In this document: in pieces, positions 54,544 through 64,000 of the stretch
How positions within the stretch are numbered: the first letter of the stretch is position 1
Layout: every line of letters begins with the position of its first letter
From: Clitopilus passeckerianus
Lineage: Eukaryota > Basidiomycota > Agaricomycetes > Agaricales > Entolomataceae
DNA length: 64,000 nucleotides
Direction: 5' to 3'
NCBI GenBank assembly: GCA_944990035.1
Contig: CALYLX010000082.1
Coordinates: 744,001-808,000, forward strand
Program-made: the position numbers and the translations under genes
The notes under the pieces: model-generated
Told to the model about the DNA's origin: nothing
The model's database searches: none
The model's input: the letters and a program-made list of their open reading frames with translations, nothing else

Positions 54544-55845
54544 CTAGTAGAGTATTACGCACAACGTTTGTTCTGTGCCAATCGGCTCTTCTTCTCCATC
54601 AGCCTCCATAGGTTCATCTAGCTCTAACGGCTTAGTGTTGAAGCTCAAGTTGCACCGAAGACTGGGGAAATATATCGCATCAGTTCAGCATACCTAGGGT
54701 GTCAAATTATTAAATTTACCAGTCCGTGTAATTTTCGGATGACCCGACTACAGTCTTGTCATTGCGTTCACATCTTGGACACTGCTGAGCGCAGGCATTG
54801 AATATTTGCTCAGGTTCTTGACGTATCAGTCTAACGCTGAGCTGGAGTCCGTCTCCGTCCTGTATGGCTTTCTCCCAATGTTCGGAACGAATTACTTCGA
54901 GTCCTTCTTGCTTGAGAATGCTGAACCTCTCTAATAGTACAAGTTTCTCTGCAGGCCCTCCACGGAATTTGAAGCGCAGAATACTCAAGAACACCTACAA
55001 TAAAAGGAAGTTCCAACCATCTATCCATTCAGGTGATTGAAGGGTGAAAAGTCTCTGCTTACCGTTTTGTCGAGACATAGGTCCTGAGGCAAGGACCACC
55101 GAGCCCCAAAGAAGTCATCGATATCGATTTGATGTGTGCGGCCCCAGTGGGCTCGAACAACCGACTCAAAGCTGATATAAAATGATCAGGAGACTGAATA
55201 ATAATAATCCGGTAGAATAGAGGCTTACAGAAAAGCGTGGACTCTTAACCGAGAAGCTGCCATTTCTTGGCGGATCCTTGGTATTAGACACCTCGTATAG
55301 AATAACAACGAGAAGTAACACCACAGATGCCCTAGGAACGCCTCCAGGCCATTCGTGGTCATTAGGTGTTGGGCCATTTGGTTGCGATCTTCGGTTCTTT
55401 TCCTCGAGAATTCATCTATAATGATTTGCATGTAGGTGATTTCAGCTTGTAAGCGTCTGCCTAGTGATCTTCCCGTCGAATGGGCTTCCACGAAGAAGTA
55501 AAAGACGTAGGGAATTGTTGTTGCACATAGTTCATCCAAGGTTTTGGCCAAGTCTTCGTACTCTAGTGGACATCTGTGTGCCAAGCGGAGCTCTTCAGCA
55601 AGGTCTTTGATGCTCTTCTGGAAGTCTTCCAGACTGCGGACGAAATCTCTAATGGACTTTGAATCGGATGCCCTTAGGGCTTTCGTAGATTGGAAAGCTG
55701 TATTGTATATGGTAAACTCTTGCACATCTTTAGAACTAGGGTCCATACCTCTCTGGTAGTAGTTATTTGTGAGAGAAAGGTTGATGCTTGTCCATGACCC
55801 CGACAGATTGAAGGTGGAGTTTTCAATCCGTTGAATAAGGGCCAT
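54544..55845 (-). CDS. Fungal ULD-type (ubiquitin-like domain) protein with C-terminal CxxC pairs
   Basis: Four exons on the minus strand: 55845-55229, 55171-55063, 54994-54720 and 54661-54544, coding 372 residues. The N-terminal 200 residues are helical (IRDFVRSLEDFQKSIKDLAEEL, FFVEAHSTGRSLGRRLQAEI), like helical leaders of fungal ULD and NLR-type proteins. The domain after intron 1 (HWGRTHQIDIDDFFGARWSL, VFLSILRFKFRG, LEVIRSEHWEKAIQDGDGLQLSV) has the strand-helix-strand spacing of a ubiquitin-like fold. CPRC follows. If the third intron is spliced (GTAAAT..CCCCAG) the next exon supplies CLRC, completing a possible four-cysteine zinc site, and then an acidic tail. Without splicing the protein stops at 54716. 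ULD assignment is from memory of the family. Confidence 0.62.
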
Positions 55846-58165
55846 GGCGTAGCTCGAAGAAGAGGGGAGAGTCGTACATCAGGCGGTGGAAACCCTGATC
55901 ATACAGTACATCTGTCACGACCCAGATAAGCGCTCTACAGCCTTCCAATGGGAACATCAGGTGGACCTTCCCATCGTACCATTAGAGAGCAAAGTCGACT
56001 TTGATGCTTGAGTATCCGAGTCTGTAAAAGCATTCCCAACGTACATAGCTTGCAGATTACCAGTCTCATCGTGAGGACATCACATTTGTTGGCTTTAAAC
56101 ACTTTGTGTATCATTCCTGTGCGTTCACTAGCATCTTCCAGGCTCGCTGAGTGAGGTGCCACCATGTTGGTTGGACCCACTTGGGACCCACACATTATGA
56201 TCACACCGATTTGGCAGTAGTCAATATAACCAAACAACCCGAAAAGTGTTTTGTTCCCACCCCCAGCTTCTCGAGTGTTGCAAGACTTTCGAGTTCAATG
56301 GATGTCTCCAGATATTGTTTGGTCCAATGGCAGCAGGCCCGATAAAAACACTCGAGCTCGTTCTATACCGGATTCAATGAGCTTGATCAATTGTCTGGCG
56401 TTCAACTATCCATCCAAGATCGTTAGGGTCCCAGCACGTCCTTGTTACTTCGTCATCTGTTTTCGAGGGATTCAGCTCGTTCTACACCTCCTTCCAAAGT
56501 CGTGACAACTCACACTTCAAGTTCAAAAGTTCAAGTTCAAGCTCTTCACCCTACGTTTCCGCTGCCATTTAATCGCCTGCTGGTAACCGAAGTTTCGACT
56601 CTTGAACATCTCCTTTTTGATTTAACTGGGTTGAGCTCAGAGACACAGGACACATACGATGGATAGGGGACAAGCTCGTTTGGTTCTGCTCACAGCTTCC
56701 AATCAATGGGATGTTGAACTGGACATATATCTAAATGGAGGTTATCGTCTCTCCAAAACCTCAAGGCGCGCGGCCTCCATGGAGTGATATCTAGGCTAAG
56801 GCGGAGAACCTGCACCTATTCCTCTGAAAGTTTCCAAGGTCCAAGTCCCAAAAATAACATCTGGATAACGTTAATGCTACGATATCTACGTCGGAATGAC
56901 TGGCCGTATTTCATTTTTTTGTTTTAGAAATGGTTAAGCTTCAATGGTGTCTTCGGGTTTATGATGTCAATGCTTCACTATGCTTATGGACTTTTACTAC
57001 CGCATGCGGGAGTAGGGGTACCAAGATAGTGAGTACTTTTGTCATTCGAACTATTGGTCCCCGGCCAATTTGTTATTAGGTGAAAGGGCTCAATTAACCG
57101 CGACCCTCTGTCGCTCGACTCAACAGCATTCAGCTAGCAAAGTAGGGGGGTGAAGAGAGTCTTTGACAGTGCAGTTTTCTCAGAACGATGCGCATAGTTT
57201 ACTTGGTGAAGGGGAGCAAAAATGGTAGACCCACTCGTTGGAACTGCACTCTTCATCGTTTCTTCTCCTCTTTCGCCCTCAGATATCGACGTCATAAAAT
57301 ATAGCGACATCCCCCTCTGGGCGTCGACAGGTCTGCCCTCTACCCACCAGTACGCCACCTTACGACAAACCCCATGGAGAGTATAAAACACGACCTGCAC
57401 CTAGCGTGCAACCTCGGAATGCATACGCAAGCATGGTAAATTTTAGATTGCGCAATGTCACGACGCCCACCCAATCGCATACGTTTCGTTTGCTACTCGC
57501 TCGTGCCAACGACGTGGCGATGGTTTATCATCCCGCAGATCTCCTCCTCAAATTCTCCATAAGCTCCGACCCCAGATTTTACGACTTTGTACGAGCCTAA
57601 CCGATCGATACGCAATCGGCCGACCGAGGATAACAGCGACCCAGCTCCCGGCTTTAGCCAGCTTATGTGCTTCCAGTGCCCAGAATGGACAGCGCACATG
57701 TTTCAGCGTAGATCTGCTGTCTGTCAGATAGTCAGATGATATTGCGCCGGACGATTACAGTAATGCCGTACGGGTTGCCTGACTCCAAACCCTCAGCCCA
57801 GTCCTATCTATGGTAGCTAATATACGTTAGAGTACGCAGACAATGATTGCCTCGCCACGTCCTGGACGTTCATAGTAATTCACTTCCTCGAACTAGCATG
57901 TTGTCGCCAAACCTTCAATGAGATCGATTGACCTGGAAGTCATCGAAGTAGTGCAATCGCAAGCGTTCAAGGCAAGTACCTGAAGGCATAAATATGAAGC
58001 TCAAAACGATAGCATTCTACAAAGCTACAATAATTGTTCCTTGAAATAGAATTGACTGATATTCATACAGATGATTGAAGGGTATTATATCCATACACAC
58101 ACGAAAACCAATAGATATATGTTCTAGATGAGAGCAAAACTCGAAGAAGGCTCATCTAGGTCGAA
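55846..58165. other. Intergenic, 2.3 kb
   Basis: No gene supported. Frames are short and without motif support. Contains the promoter of the ULD gene and the 3' UTR of the coiled-coil gene. Confidence 0.4.
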
Positions 58166-61100
58166 TCAGGAAAAAACGTCGTTGGCGTTATTCGTTCGGG
58201 AGTTGAGGTCGTTGAGAGCACGAACCACCGATCCGGCTGCTTCACGGACCGTCTCCTTCTGGTCGTCAACCACTCGTGGCAACGTCTGTGTCTCGAAACG
58301 GTCGGGATGCCACCTCCTGATGTGTTCTCGGAGGCGATCCTTGTAGGTCTTGATCTTGACGGTCTCGGGATAGTGGGGAGATTGCATGTAGGCGCTGACG
58401 GTCTGGGTGGTAATCTCCTCTGGTGACGCAGGGGCTTTGAACATCGGCCAAGGGAAGTCCCTCCACCGAAGTTGTGACTTGGACCCCATGGTAGCCCACA
58501 GGCGTTCGTGGTTGTCGTAGATGGCAAGGATGTCATTCTTGGAAGGTATCCTTCCAGCGTCACGAGCCTGGCGAAGAGATTCCATCCGTTCCTGTTCCTT
58601 ACGGAACTGCTCCTGTTGCTTCTGAGCCATCTCTTCCTGACGGCGCTGCCAATCAGTCATTCCGTCATCATGTTGACTGAAGGGCTCAAAGCCCGGCGAA
58701 TAGGAGGTGGCGGAGGATCGCGATGTCGAATTGAAAGAGGATTGGGAAGAGCCCCAGGCATTACTGGTCTGGGAGGACCAAGGAGGGCTGCTGCTGGTGG
58801 GATAGTGGGAGCTGGAGCCGTTGGCGAACTCCTGAGTACCGTTGCGCTGGCGCTTGCGTTCTTCAGCTTGCTGGCGGATCTGCTCCTCCTGCCTGCGATA
58901 TTCCTCCTGTTGTTTGCGTTTCGCCTGCTCCGTCTGCCGCTGTCTCCAGATCTCGTCCATCTTCTTCCTTTCCGCCTCTCTCTGCTGGGCACCCCTAAGC
59001 CGTCTCTCTTCCTCCCTGGCCTCCTCCAAAAGTTGTTCCTGGAGCTCCTCTGCTGCTTTGCGGTCATCCTCTTCCTGCCGTTCAAGGCGTAATCTTTCCT
59101 CCTCTGCTTTCTCCTTCTCCCTCTTTGCCTCCTCCTCCTTCCGCCGAGTTTCTTCAGCCAGTCGGATTTCATCCTCCTTCCTGAAACTGCGGCCACCAAA
59201 TGACGATGCTGACCCATAAGAAGAGGGGGCCCAACCAGCTTCCGAGTCAAAGCCGTCACCTTTGCGGCGACGGATCTCCTCCTCCCGTTTCCTGAATTCT
59301 TCTTGCTGAAGATTGCGACTCTTGGCGAGGTCAGACTGAAGACGTTGAACCTCCTCTTCCCTTCTGCGGAGGTCCTCTTCCCGTTTCTGCGCCTCCTCCT
59401 CCTTTCGTTTGGCCTCCTCCTCTCGTCTCCTTGCTTCTTCCTCTCGTCGTCGAGCTTCCTCTTCCTTCCTCTTTGCTTCCTCCTCTTTCCTCTTGAGCTC
59501 CTTTTCTTTCTTTTTTGCTTCCTTTTTTGCTTCCTGCTCTTTGCGCCTGAACTCTTCCTCCTTCCGCCGTGTCTCTTCCTCCTTCTTCTTAGCCTCCTGC
59601 TCCTTCCGCCTCCACTCCTCCTCCTTTCTTCGGGCTTCCTCCTCCTTTTTACGGATTATCTCTTCTTTCTTTCGAAGTTCCTCCTCTTTCCTCCGAGCCT
59701 CCTCCTCCTTCCTGTCAGCTTCTTCTTCCTTCCTCCGAGCCTCCTCCTCTTTCCGCTGCCGTTCTTCCTCCTCCTTGCGCTTGCGATGCTCTTCTTCTCT
59801 CCGATGACGCTCCTCCTCCTTCCTCCGCAGCTGTGCTTCCTGGTGTTCTCTCTTGCGAGTCTCTCGCTCTTTCTTCTTGTTCTCTTGTTCTTGTTTTCGT
59901 TGCTGTTCCTCCTCAATTCGTTTCTGCTCCTCCTCCTCCTTCTGGCGAGCCTCGTCTTCCAATCGCTTCTGTTCATCCTCCTTCCGTCGCATCTCTTCAA
60001 CGAGCTCTCTGGCCTTTCGTTCAATTTCCTCCTGGCGACGTGCCTCCTCCTCTAGTCTTCTCTTCTCTTCCTCCTCTTGGCGTCGTGCCTCCTCCTCCCG
60101 CCGCTTCCTTTCCTCCTCCTCCTTCAACGCTGGATCTTCCTTCATCTTTCGTTCGGGCTTCCTCCTCGAGGAAGGTTTCTGCCGAATGAAGGCTGACCTT
60201 GACCGTTCGTCGTCAGCATCATCTTCCTCCTCCTCATCAGAGATGCTAAGCTGAGAGTCCTCAGAACTCGGAGGGTCGAGATAACGAGGTCTGCCATGTT
60301 GATGACGAATATCCTTGAACAACTCCGATCTGACCTCGGCGGCCTCACGCTCGAAATTGCTCCTCCGAACGCGATGATAGTCTCGCGTGTACCTCGTCGA
60401 GTCCGGGTAGTCTCGAGCATAGGGGTTGTCGAGATACTCGTCTTCGTCTTCGTCTCCATACTGCGGCCTGTACTCTCTCCCACCAAACCGATGATGATGC
60501 TCGTTCCTGTAGGAGGAAGGCGACGACTTGGCCAACCCATAACTGTCTCGGGAATTCGAATGGACCATTTCCGACGAGTACCTCACCGGCCCATGATACG
60601 GTCGATCATAGCCCCGGTGATCATCATAGTCACGGTCTTCTCGCCCATAATGATCGTCGCGGGATCTGTACTCGCGGTCGCGGTCGTATGGGTCGTAGCC
60701 TCCCCGGGTGGGGTAGTCGTCGAAGTCGCGGGGGCGGGTAGTTCGGGGACGGATTGGTGGCTCACCACCCCAGTTCTTCCAACTGGTGTCTTCGCCATGG
60801 GAAGGGGGACGTTGACGGATAGGGATGGCAGGGGAGGAATGGTGCTCGAACTTGTCGTACTTAGAGGAAGGGAATTCGGGATAGCGTTCTTCATAGCTGT
60901 AAGGATCATCTACATAAATTATCAGTACGTGTCAATGAATTAGGCTGAACTGGTATTGACGAACCATCAGGAGAGCGAGGATACTTGCTGCCATAGGAAG
61001 GCTCACGATTGAGACCCGGCCTATTACCTTCTGAAGGTCGCCGTATAGGTGGACTCTCCGGCTGGGCAGCCCTTCTCCAGGTGTTGCTCCGTGGCTCAGC

Positions 61101-62840
61101 ACCGTAAGGTCCATCAGGCGGAGGAGGAGCAGAGTAAGGATAATAATCCCGGGGACGCGAGTTTTCATAAAAATCGGTGCCGGGGCGTGGATTCGGTCGC
61201 GAGGCTGGGGGGGCAGGCGTAAAGGGACTGGCGAAAGGCCGATCATCAAAGGAGGTCTGAGTATGCAAACGTTGGGACGTGTAATGATCGCGGTCTTCAT
61301 TTGGGGTCTGGAATGAAGGTTTGCGTGTACTTGATGGGCGGGCTGGTGGATTTGGTGGAGGTCCCATGATGTCTTGGCTACGAGGTTTCGGTGGCGAGAA
61401 AGAAGTGGGTTCGTCGAAGATGGCGGTAGGTTCGCTGGGAGCCCAGCTGTCCAGAGGTAAATCCTTGGGTCTTGACTTCTCTGAGTCCCTCTTGCGTCGT
61501 GGTTCCCTCTCAGGTTCCCGCTCAAGCGATTCGCTTTCGTGTTCAGGAATAGGCTCAGCAATATTCGGGCGAATACTCCCAGAGCCGGTGGATCGTATGC
61601 TGGCGGTGCTTCCTCGCCTAGCAAGTCCAGCACCAGTCCTGGAAGGAGCCGTTTCCTCCTCAGGAGTCATCGGTGGCTTCCACATCTGAGGATTTGACGG
61701 AGAGCGAGCAGGGATCCGGTCGGACGGGGAATACGCAACTGTGTGCTCAACCGATCGCGATTGAGGTACATCAACACCTCGATCTTGGCTGGATGACGTC
61801 CGGCGAGTATTCCAGCGGGTCATAGCAGGTGAAGGTGCCGACTCCTCCTCTGGATCAGTAGAGATATCGTCATCGGCGGGAGCTGAAGGAGGCTGAGCAG
61901 GTTTCTCAACCTTCGGAGATTGGAAAGAGGGGATGGAAGGTCGAGGATAGCCTTCTCGAGCCTGGCTTGCGGCATTAGATCCTCGTCGGCTGAGCGAGTT
62001 GTATTGCTCACGACGAGCGGCTAGTTCGGGAGGGAGATCCCTTGCCACGACGTTGATGGGAGCAATGCCCAGGGTTGGGCTGGGATCCTGTGGTCGAAAG
62101 GGTGCCCCAGAGGCGAAGGGAGACGAGGGAGGCATAGGGGATTTCGTCATGGAAGATGGGGTAGCTGGCATGGTGTGCACCTCACTCGATGTGGAGCGTC
62201 TCTTGGGAGGACTTGGGTCTGGCTGAGGGCGACGAGGTTGTGCGCGAGGGTATTCGAAGTTTCGTATGTCAGGGGCGCGCGGAGAGTGACCATCGGAGTG
62301 CTCGTCGTTCACTCGGGTCGGCGCAGCAGGTATGGCAGTTGGACCATTCCGAGGTGGAAACGACGAGCTTGTCGGGTGCTCGACACGGGTAGGGACAGAT
62401 GCAGACGCAGTAGACTCAACAGAAGAACGATTCGTAGTCGTAGTTGTACCTAGACTAGTCTTCGTAATTCTCGTCAAGATCTCCTGCTGCTCCGTCTTAA
62501 TGGCCCGGTCCCACTGAGGCGACATGGATTGCCCATTGGCCCACATACGTTGTTGTCGTTCACGATTAAGCTCGGCCTGGAAACTTTCCTTTGCGAGGTT
62601 TCTTATGTTATTCATGCCCTTATGGTACTCTTCCTCGGCCAGCCCTCGTGCATCCTCGGTCGAAGCCGCCGCGAGGCGTTGTTCGTAGTCCCTCTTCGCA
62701 TCATCAACCATAGACTGCAACGTCTCCTCGATGGACTTGTACAAGTTGTCCTTCCATGCCTTGTCAGGTTCTACGTCGGCCGGTAAATGTTGGCGAGAAG
62801 GAAATGGTGCAGATGGAGCTGGAGATGTCGCCGTTGACAT
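58166..62840 (-). CDS. Large coiled-coil protein with C-terminal W-HPD-R-F (NFKBIL1/J-like) segment
   Basis: Two exons on the minus strand, 62840-60965 and 60909-58166, coding 1539 residues. Layout: helical N-terminus (about 25-125, DKAWKDNLYKSIEETLQSM and AEEEYHKGMNNIRN), a long disordered Ser/Pro/Arg region (130-880, with charged DRDREYRSRDDHYGRED text), a continuous Glu/Lys/Arg coiled coil (about 880-1330), then a folded-looking C-terminus. The last part has WRDFPWPMF, ITTQTVSAYMQSPHYP and R-R-W-H-P-D-R-F (Trp1492, HPD 1493-1495), then a helix ending V-R-A-L-N-D-L-N. HPD between helices is the J-domain hallmark. The same W-HPD-R-F plus L-N helix arrangement is known at the end of NFKBIL1-type proteins. 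No N-terminal ankyrin repeats are visible. Possibly a chaperone-recruiting or mRNA-processing factor, which is inference. Confidence 0.82.
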
Positions 62841-64000
62841 CTAAAGCGCAGCTGGGACTTGCGAAGAGAACGATGGAGATAATGGCGGGCGATACAGCGT
62901 GGAAGGTGAGGTGGACGATGAAGGTTGGAACGTTGTCCGAATTGTGTGTTGAATGTGGACTTGCTTGAAGCAGGATAGAATCGGCAGACGGTCTGTGGGT
63001 AGACGACCGTCAGAAGACCGACCGCTCAGTTCACGGGGATACCCTGACTGCCTCATGGTAGGACACGCGTCAGAAGAAGGGTTCCGACTTAAATTATGAA
63101 AAATCACGACTCACACTGGACTCTGGTACGTTCCCTTGTTCAGCGAAGAACAAGACAATCGTCCAGGATGAGCTTGAAGTGCTGCTGTATGGATTCGAGG
63201 TAAACGGCCTTGGCTTGAAGGCGCAAGCATTATTGTTGGGGTTTGTTGAGAGATTTCGCTCGCAACACCGGATCAATTGCCCGTTATCTTATCACAACTC
63301 TATCACGAAAACTCCCTCGAATAACAGGTAAACGCCAGAATATTCGGCAGTATAATCTAAAGCCAGAGACACCAAATACACGGCAGGAAATAAGGTCTAT
63401 TCTTCGTATTTCAAAAGAGATTTCAAACGGAAAACTTCAGCCTCAACCAACGGGATCAGCAGCTGATCTCTGGAACCACAAGGTCCTCTTAAGGTAAGGG
63501 CAGGCACGATGGATCAGCAAATAAGCAGAAAATACCAGGAATGATCTAGTTCAGGTGATCACACTTAATTATCTATCGGGCGGAGGCGTAGATGTATTAG
63601 CAGTGGACGTTTTACCCCAGAATGTTTACTATTTCTAGCCAACTACTCCGTACAAGGGAACTTCCTCCTCCAGGATGACGACGCCGAGCGTCAGGCCTTC
63701 TCGATGGCTTCCATCCGATAAAAGCCACCATGCGATCGTGTACACAGAACCATGAAGTCATATGTTCGGTCGCTGACATCAAAGGAAGGGCGCCAATACG
63801 GAGGATCGAAATATCTTTCTTTAGTAATTGGTGGCAGAAAGCCGCCGGAGAATGTGAATCGCTCAGGAATCCAGAAAAGGCAGAAGTTGGGAGAAATACG
63901 AGGTTTTTGAGCATCCGCAAACCGTCAGAAGTCACCAGTTGCGACTCGGACAGATGTAATGTCGGCGATGGGATTTCTTCTTCCGTATTCCGTAGCCGAG
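62841..64000. other. Upstream region of the coiled-coil gene and window end
   Basis: Holds the promoter and probable leader of the coiled-coil gene. A possible terminal exon of another minus-strand gene is listed at 63691-63861. Confidence 0.4.
63691..63861 (-). CDS. Possible terminal exon of an unrecognised gene entering from the right
   Basis: On the minus strand, a pyrimidine-rich stretch ends in CCTGAG and is followed by 171 bases that read as natural protein: RFTFSGGFLPPITKERYF, then DPPYWRPSFDVSDRTYDF, GGFYRMEAIEKA and a stop. No in-frame ATG precedes it, so it would need an upstream exon near or beyond the window edge. I do not recognise it. An overlapping frame (63612-63935) competes, so confidence is low. 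Confidence 0.25.
   Translation of the reverse strand, partial: RFTFSGGFLPPITKERYFDPPYWRPSFDVSDRTYDFMVLCTRSHGGFYRMEAIEKA

Noticed and set aside
59303..60055. 250-codon forward frame rich in Leu, Phe and Pro
   Set aside because: It is the exact antisense of the Glu/Lys/Arg coiled-coil coding region. Complementary codons of Lys/Glu/Arg give Leu/Phe/Pro. Same reason for the forward frames at 53094-54230 and 58508-59219.

Overview
The window is nuclear DNA of a filamentous basidiomycete, most likely an agaricomycete. The evidence is dense short introns (48-68 bases) with canonical GT..AG ends, monocistronic genes on both strands, TATA boxes about 55-150 bases upstream of start codons, and protein families typical of that group (DUF7330-like proteins, a basidiomycete-expanded uncharacterised family, fungal ULD-type proteins). 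No virus, plasmid, CRISPR, rRNA or convincing tRNA was found. All exon-intron models were built by eye from reading frame, splice signals and paralogue comparison.

Region 1 (1-9.3 kb): two tandem DUF7330-like genes (the first cut by the window edge), two tandem intradiol ring-cleavage dioxygenases with the same 10-exon layout (the second has a mutated splice donor), a small secreted eight-cysteine protein and one basidiomycete-expanded protein of unknown function. Region 2 (9.3-14.4 kb): two adjacent secreted proteins with similar promoters and 5' leaders but very different mature proteins.

Region 3 (14.4-24 kb): six copies of a MAPEG-type microsomal glutathione S-transferase (MGST3-like), five in a row and a sixth about 3 kb further on. 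All share one six-exon layout. Between copies five and six lie a divergently transcribed small heat-shock protein (HSP20) with heat-shock elements, and two tiny paralogous genes of about 70 residues with a 7-base first exon. This reads as a stress and detoxification locus. Several copies carry an ACGCGT-containing motif about 140-185 bases upstream of the start codon.

Region 4 (24-39.3 kb): four minus-strand genes for very long Ser/Pro-rich disordered proteins. The first two are clear paralogues with a repeated GGGRR[HY] motif, and three share an acidic D-S-D-[VI]-D-P type tail. Region 5 (39.3-52.4 kb): about 13 kb with no gene I can support, only short diverged repeats. Region 6 (52.4-64 kb): a 1539-residue coiled-coil protein with a C-terminal W-HPD-R-F (NFKBIL1/J-like) segment, a 5'-truncated paralogue that has lost the HPD motif, and between them a ULD-type ubiquitin-like gene.

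Duplication dominates the window: seven families occur in two or more neighbouring copies. Most copies remain open, which suggests an actively diversifying accessory region.
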